NCBI GenBank assembly: GCA_020466095.1
Contig: CM035808.1
Span: 78,989,863 to 79,053,862, forward strand
Source: Chlorops oryzae
Lineage: Eukaryota > Arthropoda > Insecta > Diptera > Chloropidae
Length of the DNA: 64,000 nucleotides
Direction of reading: 5' to 3'
A program made the translations under genes and the position numbers. The number at the start of each line of letters is the position of its first letter. Position 1 is the first letter of the stretch. The notes under the pieces are model-generated. The model was not told where the DNA came from. It searched no databases and saw nothing but the letters and a program-made list of their open reading frames with translations. Shown in pieces: positions 23,510 through 35,621 of the stretch.

Positions 23510-26044
23510 AAGTTTACATTTTTTTGCTTAATCTTGCACTAAATTGTTTCTTTTGTTTTGTTCCTTAATTTTAAGTGTAAATAAAACGCAAATATCAAAA
23601 CATTTTACATAAAATATTACATTAATCCTCACTGCGGTCATATGACCGCTCCTGGTCTTTCAAGATAGTTCAAAATTTCGGCCTTTCTAGTGTTAAGTTC
23701 AAGTTATTCACGTGTGCCACAACATCAGCAAAAAATGCCAACTTCCGAACTCAATATCCCACAAAAGTGGTTCAGGGTGATTTTGCTTGGCAAGAAATAA
23801 AACTATCTCATATCTCATTTTGAAAAACTGCAATAGCACTTTTCAACATTTTAGCCATTGAATTGCAGTATAATACGATATGTCAACATGTTCAGATTCA
23901 ATTTCTTCGAGAAATGATCGAAACTGGAGGTGATTGAGTGAATGTGATCGAATAAAATTTACTACACAAACGACTGGTTTCAAAACGCTGCTCATATCAA
24001 TATGTTTTACACATAGTGCCTGCTGGTGGATGATGCAATGCAGAAAAATTGGTGCTGATATTCCTTTTTCTTCACAAACTTTTTTTATTTGCCCAACCAT
24101 ACCAATTTTTGAGCGAGACATGTTTCTTCCTCCATCAATTGTCACACATGGAAGTTCACACCAATCCAAGTTATATTTCGTCAACGTTCTTTGTACTTCT
24201 TTGAAGATATCTTCCCCAGGCTTTTTATCTTGCATACTGTTAACGTAGGCTAGCTCTTGTGTAACATAAAGTTCCTCGTCAACTCCACGAATAAAAAGTA
24301 AAAGTTGAGAGGTGTCACACACATCGGTGGATTCATCCATTGCCAGAGAATATCGAGTAAAGCGCTTTGCTTTACTTGTAATTTGATGCTCGATATTATT
24401 TCCAATATTTTCAACTCGAAAAGCAATATTAATACCGGGCAGACTGATCATTTTAAAAAGTTTCACTTTTCTGGGCACAACTCTCAAAAAGCTTCCATAA
24501 TACAATTTTAAACGATGTTTCCATCCATAAAAGGTTTTTCGTGTTTCGACAACAAAAAAGCAACTTTCATGCTTACCAATGTTAATGCTTCATTTTCCGA
24601 AGTGGACTTCTTAAATAAATTTTTCTGTGAATCCAAACGACGTCGTAGCAGCTCAAATTTTTCAGCACGCTGAATATCCTTATATTGTGAGTATAGTGAA
24701 GAATGCATTGTATCGTAGTGTGGACGCAAATTATATTCCTTCAATGCAGCAATATCGCAATTGCAAATAAGACATATTGCTTTTCCTTTATTTAAAGAAG
24801 ATTGAGTAAAGAAATACTTTTTTCGCATTCTGCATTAAAAACTCGTCGTCAACTTTCCTCTTTTTGTTCTTCATGTTAAAAGTATGTAAATTAAGGCCCG
24901 AACTCTAATATTGCATAACTTGTCGCACGCGTCACGGAGATGAGTATCAAAAGAATTGCTGTTTCTAAAAATATTTTGGCGACGAAATTTATACAGCTCC
25001 ATCAACATTTATTCTAAGTGTAACTTGTTTGTGCTGTTCCAACTGTCAAAACAGCATTGAGCAGATATACATATATTCAAGTTTTGAAACTTTTCTCGCT
25101 TTGAGTTCTTTCAACGAGCTTTCAAATTATTGAGGTTTGAACGTAATACACATTACGCAATAGCAATTCTCAAATAAGTTTTGCCGCACCGCATTCTCAA
25201 AAATGGATTAATTTCCAAGGAAGTGTTGCGGTGGAAAATTTTCAAATCATACTTAATTTCATTCTGAATTGTAGTGGCCGCAGAGATGATGCTTTACAGT
25301 AGCTCAATTTGTGAGCAAAGCTTTAAGTGCAAAAATATGCTGACGAAGCATCAAGCGCAATTACCGTTTTAATGCTTCTTGTCAACGGCGCTTTTCTGTG
25401 ACCACCGCACTTAGCATTTTGTTTAAAGAATAATATGTAAACAGAAGAAGTAAGTGCTAGGTGTCAAAGACAATTTCCTCTCTTTAATTAAGTAAACTTT
25501 AAGTCTTCGAAATATATTAAATAAAGAGTGGTGTCAGTTGCCGTTTGAACACAGCTCAATCCGGTTGTTTCTTTTCGAACTTATCACAGAATGTTAGTGA
25601 GCTTTTACATCCGACTTTCAACAAAATCTTTGATTTAATTTTTATTAAAAATCTGTTGTAATAATTATTAATAACTATAAATTATAATTAATCTAACTGA
25701 AGTACTAACATATTAAAAACAAAAACACAAATCATTCGGGGGCCGGATGAAATCATAAATGGAGCCGGATTTGGCCCGCGGGCAGGAGTTTGGAGATCCC
25801 TGGTCTAGAAGACTGGAAGCGGCGCACAGTGATTTGTCCCAGTCAATTAAAAAAAAAAATTTTGTGGTGTTGGAACATAACAAATTTAGTACGGTTTTAA
25901 ATGAATAGAAAACCGAAAAATATTTCTGCAAAATTTTCATATACACGGGCGCTACATTTCCTCAAGGTCAGAGGTTTATTTTTTTTACCGATTTTTTTGT
26001 TAGAAAATGTGCGACTTTGAACTGCCAAAGAAATCAAAATATTT

Positions 26045-26400
26045 AGTCATTAACTATAAGTATAGCTTTAACAGTCATATTATAAGTTAGCTCTTGACGT
26101 ATGAAAGAGAACGAGATATATTCCTTCTTCTATAATCGTGACTGGCGAACGAGGAACACGTCGGAACAGCGTCTCATAATAAAACCATCCTAATCAATAA
26201 AATGGAAAGCCATCCGGCATCTATATTTCATTAAAATCGTCAGAAGTGAAGAAACCATGCCCAAACTTTCGAAAGCAGAAATAATTGAAGCCCTAAAAAA
26301 TGCAGGCATACAATTTCTGCCAGAAGCCACGCTTTACGACTTGCGCTATTTGTACGAGAAAAATATAGGAAGTTTAAACGACAACACTACTTCTAACATG
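26045..26400 (+). mobile_element. Truncated 5' end of the LTR element (duplicate)
   Basis: First copy of the 188-bp LTR (26045-26232) plus the first 48 gag codons (MPKLSKAEIIEALKNAG onward, from 26257). At the duplication junction the frame enters piggyBac sequence out of register and ends at 26496. No rest of the element follows. It is a by-product of the tandem duplication, not a separate insertion. Confidence 0.9.
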
Positions 26401-27889
26401 AGATTGAAATTGTGTCTCCTAGCGGAGTACTCTGGATTCCTGCAAACTTATCAGCGTTGGATCATCCTGGTCGTCGTCCAGCGCGAAATGTTTTGACAGA
26501 GGAGGCTGGACCAACTTTTTTTGCAAAAAGAAATTTCAAAGGAAGCATTTTATCAGCATGGAAGCTTATAATTAATGATTCCATTTTACGGCATATTCAG
26601 AAATGTACTGAAAAAGAAGCTCATCGACAGCTTGGAGACAATAGCTGGTCACTATCACGGAATGAAATTGAAGTTTTTATCGCAATTATCTATGCTCGAG
26701 GAGCCTGTGGTGCTAAAAATATTGCTTTGAACGACCTATGGGATAAAAACTGGGGCATTCAATTTTGTTCACAAAACATGGCACGGAATCGTTTCAAAGA
26801 AATACTGCGATTTTTGCGTTTTGATGTGCGCACAGAAAGGGCAGAGCGCTTGCAAACAGATAAATTGGCCCTTATGTCGGAAGTTTGGAATAAGTTTATT
26901 CAGAACTCTATTTTATGTTTCAAACCTGGTAAAAATCTCACTGTTGATGAGCAGCTATTTTCTACTAAAACTCGTTGTAGATTCTTGCAGTTTATGGGAA
27001 ACAAACCGGACAAATTTGGAATAAAATTCTGGCTCTGTGTTGATGTTGACTCTAAGTACTTGTGTAATGGTTTCCCATATATAGGGAAGAATGAAAATCG
27101 CCCAAAAAATCAAAGCTTAGGCGAGTACGTTGTTTTACAGCTAATGCATCCGTACCTAAATACTGGTCGACATGTTACAACAGATAATTTTTTCACAAGT
27201 GTAAGTTTGTGCAACCAGCTTGATTCAAAACGCACTTCGATTGTTGGCACCATGAACAGAGTACGTCGAGACGTGCCAAATACTTCAAAGTCTCTTCCAC
27301 TAAGTTTATATGAAACACGCATTTACAAGTCTGAAACCTGCACTCTTACAATTTATAAAGGTAAACCATCAAAATCAGTTATGATTTTAAGTTCATGTCA
27401 CACAAGCGTATTTGCTAACGCTGCAGAAGCGAAGCAGAAACCGAACACCGTGAAATTTTACAATTCCACAAAGTTTGGTGTCGACGTTATTGACCAAATG
27501 GCAAAAAAATATAGTGTCAAAGCACCTTCTCGTCGATGGCCTGTTCAAGTTTTTTACAATATTTTGGATTTGGCAGCAATTAATTCTTGGATCTTATACA
27601 AAAAGTTGTCTGAAAAAATATCAGCAGAAAAAACTTTATTTTGAGCTTGGCAGCAGAGTTGGTTACACAGGAGACTCATGACCAGATGACACCTTCCACT
27701 TCTCAAAACAAAAACGAGATACCGCCAAAGACTGAAAAGGAACAAACTAGAAAGAGGAAACAGTGTTTTGTCAAAAAATGTAGAAACAAAACCTGTAATC
27801 ACTGCGATTACTGTAAAAAGCCTTTGTGTGGCTCTTGTAACGTGAGCAAAGCTTTCAGATGTCAAGATTGTGCTTTAAAATTTTTTTAA
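26401..27889 (+). pseudogene. piggyBac transposase, 5'-truncated duplicate
   Basis: Identical to 22021-23509. It lacks the first 96 residues, the leader and the left piggyBac end, and carries the same frameshift before the Cys-rich domain (27641-27889). The right piggyBac end and TTAA follow at 28072-28076. It cannot encode a whole transposase. Confidence 0.92.
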
Positions 27890-28222
27890 AAGTTTACATT
27901 TTTTTGCTTAATCTTGCACTAAATTGTTTCTTTTGTTTTGTTCCTTAATTTTAAGTGTAAATAAAACGCAAATATCAAAACATTTTACATAAAATATTAC
28001 ATTAATCCTCACTGCGGTCATATGACCGCTCCTGGTCTTTCAAGATAGTTCAAAATTTCGGCCTTTCTAGTGTTAAGTTCAAGTTATTCACGTGTGCCAC
28101 AACATCAGCAAAAAATGCCAACTTCCGAACTCAATATCCCACAAAAGTGGTTCAGGGTGATTTTGCTTGGCAAGAAATAAAACTATCTCATATCTCATTT
28201 TGAAAAACTGCAATAGCACTTT

Positions 28223-29208
28223 TCAACATTTTAGCCATTGAATTGCAGTATAATACGATATGTCAACATGTTCAGATTCAATTTCTTCGAGAAATGATCG
28301 AAACTGGAGGTGATTGAGTGAATGTGATCGAATAAAATTTACTACACAAACGACTGGTTTCAAAACGCTGCTCATATCAATATGTTTTACACATAGTGCC
28401 TGCTGGTGGATGATGCAATGCAGAAAAATTGGTGCTGATATTCCTTTTTCTTCACAAACTTTTTTTATTTGCCCAACCATACCAATTTTTGAGCGAGACA
28501 TGTTTCTTCCTCCATCAATTGTCACACATGGAAGTTCACACCAATCCAAGTTATATTTCGTCAACGTTCTTTGTACTTCTTTGAAGATATCTTCCCCAGG
28601 CTTTTTATCTTGCATACTGTTAACGTAGGCTAGCTCTTGTGTAACATAAAGTTCCTCGTCAACTCCACGAATAAAAAGTAAAAGTTGAGAGGTGTCACAC
28701 ACATCGGTGGATTCATCCATTGCCAGAGAATATCGAGTAAAGCGCTTTGCTTTACTTGTAATTTGATGCTCGATATTATTTCCAATATTTTCAACTCGAA
28801 AAGCAATATTAATACCGGGCAGACTGATCATTTTAAAAAGTTTCACTTTTCTGGGCACAACTCTCAAAAAGCTTCCATAATACAATTTTAAACGATGTTT
28901 CCATCCATAAAAGGTTTTTCGTGTTTCGACAACAAAAAAGCAACTTTCATGCTTACCAATGTTAATGCTTCATTTTCCGAAGTGGACTTCTTAAATAAAT
29001 TTTTCTGTGAATCCAAACGACGTCGTAGCAGCTCAAATTTTTCAGCACGCTGAATATCCTTATATTGTGAGTATAGTGAAGAATGCATTGTATCGTAGTG
29101 TGGACGCAAATTATATTCCTTCAATGCAGCAATATCGCAATTGCAAATAAGACATATTGCTTTTCCTTTATTTAAAGAAGATTGAGTAAAGAAATACTTT
29201 TTTCGCAT
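28223..29208 (-). pseudogene. hAT transposase N-terminal half, duplicate
   Basis: Identical to 23843-24828: the BED-like finger segment (28888-29208) and the segment with the MDESTDVCDTSQ and VTIDGGRNM motifs (28223-28885), with the same stop and frame change between them. The hAT right end is at 30182. The C-terminal half and left end are absent because the duplicated block does not include them. Confidence 0.9.
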
Positions 29209-30424
29209 TCTGCATTAAAAACTCGTCGTCAACTTTCCTCTTTTTGTTCTTCATGTTAAAAGTATGTAAATTAAGGCCCGAACTCTAATATTGCATAACT
29301 TGTCGCACGCGTCACGGAGATGAGTATCAAAAGAATTGCTGTTTCTAAAAATATTTTGGCGACGAAATTTATACAGCTCCATCAACATTTATTCTAAGTG
29401 TAACTTGTTTGTGCTGTTCCAACTGTCAAAACAGCATTGAGCAGATATACATATATTCAAGTTTTGAAACTTTTCTCGCTTTGAGTTCTTTCAACGAGCT
29501 TTCAAATTATTGAGGTTTGAACGTAATACACATTACGCAATAGCAATTCTCAAATAAGTTTTGCCGCACCGCATTCTCAAAAATGGATTAATTTCCAAGG
29601 AAGTGTTGCGGTGGAAAATTTTCAAATCATACTTAATTTCATTCTGAATTGTAGTGGCCGCAGAGATGATGCTTTACAGTAGCTCAATTTGTGAGCAAAG
29701 CTTTAAGTGCAAAAATATGCTGACGAAGCATCAAGCGCAATTACCGTTTTAATGCTTCTTGTCAACGGCGCTTTTCTGTGACCACCGCACTTAGCATTTT
29801 GTTTAAAGAATAATATGTAAACAGAAGAAGTAAGTGCTAGGTGTCAAAGACAATTTCCTCTCTTTAATTAAGTAAACTTTAAGTCTTCGAAATATATTAA
29901 ATAAAGAGTGGTGTCAGTTGCCGTTTGAACACAGCTCAATCCGGTTGTTTCTTTTCGAACTTATCACAGAATGTTAGTGAGCTTTTACATCCGACTTTCA
30001 ACAAAATCTTTGATTTAATTTTTATTAAAAATCTGTTGTAATAATTATTAATAACTATAAATTATAATTAATCTAACTGAAGTACTAACATATTAAAAAC
30101 AAAAACACAAATCATTCGGGGGCCGGATGAAATCATAAATGGAGCCGGATTTGGCCCGCGGGCAGGAGTTTGGAGATCCCTGGTCTAGAAGACTGGAAGC
30201 GGCGCACAGTGATTTGTCCCAGTCAATTAAAAAAAAAAATTTTGTGGTGTTGGAACATAACAAATTTAGTACGGTTTTAAATGAATAGAAAACCGAAAAA
30301 TATTTCTGCAAAATTTTCATATACACGGGCGCTACATTTCCTCAAGGTCAGAGGTTTATTTTTTTTACCGATTTTTTTGTTAGAAAATGTGCGACTTTGA
30401 ACTGCCAAAGAAATCAAAATATTT

Positions 30425-30612
30425 AGTCATTAACTATAAGTATAGCTTTAACAGTCATATTATAAGTTAGCTCTTGACGTATGAAAGAGAACGAGATATA
30501 TTCCTTCTTCTATAATCGTGACTGGCGAACGAGGAACACGTCGGAACAGCGTCTCATAATAAAACCATCCTAATCAATAAAATGGAAAGCCATCCGGCAT
30601 CTATATTTCATT
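30425..30612 (+). repeat. 5' LTR
   Basis: 188 bp, paired with 35622-35809; it has AACAGCG and AATAAAATGG where the 3' LTR has AAGAGCG and AATAAAGTGG. CATAATAAAACC inside could serve as polyadenylation signal. Confidence 0.88.
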
Positions 30613-30636
30613 AAAATCGTCAGAAGTGAAGAAACC

Positions 30637-32898
30637 ATGCCCAAACTTTCGAAAGCAGAAATAATTGAAGCCCTAAAAAATGCAGGCATACAATTTCTGC
30701 CAGAAGCCACGCTTTACGACTTGCGCTATTTGTACGAGAAAAATATAGGAAGTTTAAACGACAACACTACTTCTAACATGAATTCCGGTGAGGACAAAGG
30801 CGAAGATCAATCCGGAGTCACGAACAACAAAAATGAAGAAACTGCAAAAGATGAATTAACACCTATAAGCAATGATGTTGCCGCCACTGCCGCCGCCACC
30901 GCTTCGAATGCCGCCACTGCCGCCGCCACCGCTTCGAATGCCGCCACCGCCGCTAAAACTGCTGCCACCACCGCCAGTGATTCTGCCGCTATCGCTGCCC
31001 CTGCCGCCGCTGTTGCTAAGATTGCTGCGACCACCGCTGCCACTGTCCCTGCCGCCACCACTGCCGCCACCACTGCCGCCGCTGCTGCCACCACCGCTGC
31101 CACCGACGTCAATTATAATCACGAAGCTACTCCGAAAAATAGAAGAACTGCCGAATTCTCGTTGAACGAACGAGCAGCTCCCCAACGAAATTTATTGCCA
31201 ACGTATATTCACAAAAATGACGATGAGTTGGCAATGCTAGACAGGGAGGTGGAGATTTTACGGAAAAGACAGGAAATACAAATGCTACAAAACGAAATCC
31301 TCAGCCAACAGGAACGCAAATTCGACTTAGCTACAATCGAATCGATGGTTAGTACATTTAGTGGTGATGATGCGTATGACGTGCGCAAGTGGGTATCAGA
31401 CCTAGAGGAAATTTTTGATATATACTACTGTGCTGACCGTGATAAATTCATAGCCATGCGTCGTTTATTGTCCGGAACAGCGAAACTCTTTTTGCGTACT
31501 ACCTCCGCAAAAACTTACAACGAACTTAAACTTGCCATCTTAGAGGAGTTTGGTAGCAGCCGCTCAATCGTTGATATCCTGAATCTACTGAAGGCACGCA
31601 CACTAAGGCAGAACGAGACAGTGAAACACTACGTTATTGCAATGCAGGAAATCGCTTCACATGCTAATATTCCGGAAGCAACACTGATTGATTACATAAT
31701 AGAGGGGCTCAACGACAGCAGCAACAGCATCGCCGTACTCCTAGGGGCCCGCACTTTAAAAGATCTTAAATCCCTCATCGAGCGCTATGAGAAGATGCGC
31801 AACAAGGTAGGCGGAAATAAACCAATTTTCGCGAAACCATCTGCCAAAGGTATCCCCGCGGCTCGCACTTCCGTTCAACCGAAGACCGAGGACCAACCAG
31901 ATAATATCGTCCGCTGTTACAATTGCAGCAGATTTGGCCACTACCAAAGCGCATGCCCGTTGCCACTTAGGCCACCAAATTCCTGCTTCAAATGCCACGA
32001 ACTGGGTCACTTTCATCGCGACAGCCCGAGAAAAGCTAAGCCAACAGCCGCTGTAGACGAAGAAAGAAAATCAGACGCTAACAATGGACCCTGGGACAAA
32101 CAGGAAGCGGCGAATATCCAACGAGTAAAGTCATATGAAGAGGTGAGTGTTTCTTTCATTCTAAGAAATAAGTGCACAAAGTTTCTAAAAACGACTTCTC
32201 TGTTTGATTCCGGCACCGTTCGCAGTTTTATTAAAAGGTCATTGGTACCAGCGAGTCACTTCACTACGAAGCACACAACATAATATGTCGGAATGGGCAA
32301 AAAAAAACTTAGCTCATTCGGCGAAATAATGTGCAACGTAAACTTTAAAAACAAAATAGTCACACACTGGTTTATAGTTATACCTGATGACGAAGCTGTA
32401 GTACCACTATTTATCGGAACTGACCTTCTTCGTAAATTCGATATTTACTTGTGTAAAATTAAAAAAGTATACAACCGAAGCGAGTTGAATAAAATAAGAG
32501 ATAAATCTAAAAAATTTAAACTACCGGATCAAACGAAATGTGCACTTATGTCTTTTCAACTGTTCAGAAATCCAACACCTGCAGAAATTGAATCAATTAG
32601 CATAGAGAAAAACTTAAGTTGTTGTAAAAACGAAATGAGTGAGAAAATAATTGAAGAGTCGGAATTAAAAAATGATTTTAAATTAGCAGGGGCGGGCGCC
32701 TCAGAAGGAGTTGCTTGTTGTGTCGAACCTGGTCTTCAGACAACTATAGGAAATAAATGCAAAGAGAATGAGATTGTGTTAGACATTGTTGAGCTCGAGA
32801 ACGAAACTGAAATGATAAATTTCCTTGATTTAGAATCGTTTGTATGTACAGTCGAAGCCCCGTCTGAAATAATTTTGAGTGGCGACCTTGTCAAATGA
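30637..32898 (+). pseudogene. Gag and protease, one in-frame stop
   Basis: Gag begins MPKLSKAEIIEALKNAG. Residues 84-157 are a long Ala/Thr tract coded by GCC/ACC repeats; a coiled-coil-like stretch (MLDREVEILRKRQEIQ) and a retrotransposon gag domain follow. Zinc knuckle 1, CYNCSRFGHYQSAC, starts at residue 427 and is intact; knuckle 2, CFKCHELGHFHRDS, has Ser in place of the last Cys. The aspartic protease has its DSG at about residue 524 and is cut by TAA at 32281-32283. The same frame resumes and contains FIGTDLLRKFDI from the protease end. The frame ends at 32898, 19 bases inside the next. Confidence 0.9.
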
Positions 32899-34335
32899 AG
32901 AAATCATTAGTCTACGAAAAGTCTTTGAGGATAATTATGTTGATGCTAGAGTAGAACCAGAACCAACAGACTACTGTATGCAAATAAGATTGACAAATGA
33001 TGTACCAATTCACTGTGCTCCACGTCGGCTGTCATTTCATGAGCGGTCGGAAGTACGCAAAATTGTAGAATATTTAATAAGTAATGGTTATGTGCAACCA
33101 AGCGATTCCCCGTATGCGTCGGCGATAGTTTTAGTAAGAAAGAAAAACGGTGAACTTAGGTTGTGTGTTGATTATAGAGCATTGAATAAACTCACAATAA
33201 AAGACAACTTTCCGCTGCCTTTAATTGATGACTGCTTGGAATACTTTACAAATAAAAAATTATTTAGTACCCTTGATCTAAAAAATGGTTTTCACCATAT
33301 TAATATGCACGAAAACTCAGTGAAGTATACTTCCTTTGTAACGCCTTTTGGCCAATTTGAATACAAACGTATGCCTTTCGGGTTAAAAAACGCACCTGCA
33401 GTATTCCAAAGATACATTTACCTGAAGCTTAAACAACTTATCGATGAAAGACTAATAGTAGTCTATCTAGATGATATTTGTATAGCAACGGAAACCTATA
33501 CAGACCACCTAAAAATCTTAGGTGAAGTTTTAAATATTTTAAGAAAAGCCGGTCTGGAACTGAATTTAAAGAAATGTCGTTTAGGATTTCGTGAACTCGA
33601 TTATCTAGGGTATAGTGTCAGTGATAAAGGGATCAAACCAAACAATACGCATATAGAAGCAATAAGTACTTACCCCGTGCCGGGAGTGTCAAAGATGTCC
33701 AGCGCGCCCTAGGCCTTTTCTCATATTTTAGAAGATTTGTGCCAAACTTTTCTAGAATAGCGAAACCGCTGACAAATTTGCTTAGAAAGGGAGCCAATTT
33801 CGAATGGAGTAGGGATTGTTGTGCTGCTTTCACACAATTAAGAACTCAATTATCCAATGCACCGATTCTGGCTATATACGACCCAACAAGAGAGATAGAG
33901 CTCCACTGCGACGCAAGCACCTATGGGTTCGGAGCAGCGCTTATGCAAAAGCAGGACGATGGGCAATTCCACCCTGTTGCCTATTACTCCCGTACAACGA
34001 CAGACAGTGAAGCAAAGTTGATTAGCTTTGAGTTAGAGACGTTAGCTGTAGTGTATGCCTTAGAGCGGTTTCATACATTTCTTGATCGCATACCTTTCAC
34101 GGTCATAACTGATTGTGAAGCACTCGCACAAACATTGAGCAAGAGAGACGTTAACCCTCGTATAGCAAAGTGGGCTTTAAGATTAGAAAATTATGATTAT
34201 AAAGTCCAACATAGGTCAAGTGTACGGATGGCCCACGTAGACGCGTTGAGTAGAGCAAACATGACGGCCGCAGTCGCCACTGAAGACATTGATTTAATCA
34301 TACAGGTCTCGAGCCGAAGAAATACAAAAACTTAG
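32879..34335 (+). pseudogene. Reverse transcriptase and RNase H, frameshifted
   Basis: The RT frame (32879-33712) has LPLIDDCLE, FSTLDLKNGFHHI, MPFGLKNAPAVFQRY and the catalytic VVYLDDI, all intact. One extra base near 32890 cuts it from the protease frame. A second frameshift near 33680 separates it from the connection and RNase H (33739-34335), which has ELHCDASTYGFGA, FELETLAVVYALERF and VTDCEAL-like residues, ending HVDALSR. A third shift near 34310 separates RNase H from integrase. Together these domains would copy element RNA into DNA. Domain content is complete; only the frame is broken. Confidence 0.92.
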
Positions 34336-34342
34336 GCAGCGA

Positions 34343-35572
34343 TTGGAAGAAGAGGAAGTGGAAGGTTATGTGCTTGATAATGGCCTTGTCTTTCGTATAG
34401 ACCAAAATAACCGTAAGCAACTGTTAGTGCCCATTTGTCTAGAAGAAAACATCATGCGACAAACACATGAGGGGTGCGGTCATTTAGGGATAACGAAGTG
34501 CGCGAATCAAATAAGCAAACATTATTGGTTCCCGAATATGCGTAATAAACTAAACAACTTTATCCAGAACTGTTTGAAGTGCATCTATTATTCTGGCGTT
34601 AAGGGGCGAAATGAGCGAAACTTGCACAATATCCCTAAGGCCTCGAGACCATTTGATACTTTGCATGTAGACCATTTTGGGCCGCTGCCATCAACTCAGT
34701 CCCGTCATAAATACGTGTTTGCTGTCATAGACACATTCACAAAGTTCGTTAAGCTTTATGCCGTGAATACCGTTTGTGAAGCGCTGTCAAAATATTTCTC
34801 ATACTACAGCCGATCCCGCAGGATCATTAGCGACCGCGGCACATGCTTCACGTCAGTTGAATATAAAAATTTCTTGGAAGCCAAGAATGTTAGCGCAGTG
34901 AAAGTCTCGGTGGCATCGCCACAGTCTAATGGGCAGATCGAAAGGGTAAACCGGGTGTTAAAAAGTATGCTGGCCAAGCTGACGAATTCGGTCCACCATG
35001 CAGACTGGCGTAAGAAGTTAGACGAAGTAGAATATGCACTTAATAATACGGACCAGTCGTCTACCAAAATATCACCTAGTAAACTCTTGTTTGGAATTAG
35101 TCAACGAAGTAAAGTGATAGATGAACTAACAGAATACTTAGACGAGAAGTATGGTCGGGAGTCTGAAGGATGTCTAGAAAATCTGAGGGAAAATGCCGCA
35201 GACGCTATTAGGCGAGCACAGGATCACAACATGACCCATTTCCTTCGGCGTCACGCCCCTGCTAAAGAATTTGAAATTGGTGATTTTGTGGTGATCAAAA
35301 ACGTTGATGTGACTGCCGGGGTCAATAAGAAATTTATTCCGAAGTACCGCGGTCCTTATGTAATCAAAGATAAACTAGATAACGACCGATACGTCATAGA
35401 AGATATTGAAAACTTTCAGATGACCCAGCTGCCATACCATGGCATCGTAGATTCAAGCAGACTACGTAGATGGGTCACACAGAATGAGGTGTTGTATAAT
35501 GAACTGTTGGAGAATGAGGGGGACACTGACCAATTGAGGCCGATTGAATCGTCAGGAGGGCCGAGATTGTAA
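34343..35572 (+). pseudogene. Integrase portion of pol, whole but cut off by frameshift
   Basis: 409 residues beginning at a TTG (the true reading enters from the broken RNase H frame just upstream). The N-terminal HHCC zinc domain is present (HEGCGHLGI, then CLKC), followed by the D,D,E core: LHVDHFGPLP, ISDRGTCFTS and QSNGQIERVNRVLKSML. A C-terminal domain with GDFVVIK and KYRGPYVIKDKL (GPY/F-type) follows. This module is internally open and looks undamaged. Without frame continuity it would not be made as part of Pol. Confidence 0.92.
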
Positions 35573-35621
35573 TGAATTGAAAATTGTGCCTAATAAATGT
35601 ATCTAATGTGAACGTAGGGTT

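Larger units (their letters stand above)
20040..23692 (+). mobile_element. piggyBac element with TTAA duplication, interrupted by mariner
   Basis: The ends are CACTAGAAAGGCC and its inverse, flanked by TTAA at 20036-20039 and 23693-23696. Without the inner mariner it is about 2.36 kb. Palindromic subterminal motifs of the type GCGGTCNNNTGACCGC lie at about 20064, 21530 and 23636 and are likely transposase-binding sites. It sits inside the hAT transposase gene. Confidence 0.95.
19462..24828 (-). pseudogene. hAT transposase, split by piggyBac and several other lesions
   Basis: Read from 24828 down: a BED-like zinc finger (CLICNCDIAALKEYNLRPHY), then after an in-frame TAA near 24508 and a frame change, the catalytic segment with MDESTDVCDTSQ, VTIDGGRNM and LHCIIHQQALC. 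More stops follow at 23697-23842. The piggyBac at 20040-23692 interrupts the gene at a TTAA. The C-terminal dimerisation part continues at 20010-19462 (MFGITYICEQTFSRMKYLKS, then LSDDHLQSLL). The family resembles GTF2IRD2/ZBED5-type hAT transposases. Because the frame was already carrying stops on both sides, the hAT was probably inactive or decaying by the time piggyBac landed; the order of individual lesions is inference. Confidence 0.9.
19221..25802 (-). mobile_element. hAT transposon (Charlie/GTF2IRD2-like), interrupted by piggyBac
   Basis: The left end CAGGGGTCTCCAAACTTTTT at 19221 and the right end, which reads CAGGGATCTCCAAAC on the minus strand, are inverted repeats of the Charlie-type hAT pattern. 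They are flanked by 8-bp duplications GTTTAGAA (19213-19220) and GTCTAGAA (25803-25810), now differing at one base. Subtracting the piggyBac insertion gives about 2.9 kb, normal for an autonomous hAT. Confidence 0.9.
22021..30780. repeat. Perfect tandem duplication, two copies of 4380 bp
   Basis: 22021-26400 and 26401-30780 agree in every line I compared, with no gap. The block starts within the piggyBac transposase gene, spans the hAT right half, and ends in the gag gene of the LTR element. The junction at 26400/26401 shares ATGA between the two parent sequences. It is either a very recent tandem duplication or an assembly error. Confidence 0.95.

Noticed and set aside
30807..31185. Gly/Ser-rich and Pro/Leu-rich frames over the gag alanine tract
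   Set aside because: They are other-frame and other-strand readings of the GCC/ACC repeat.
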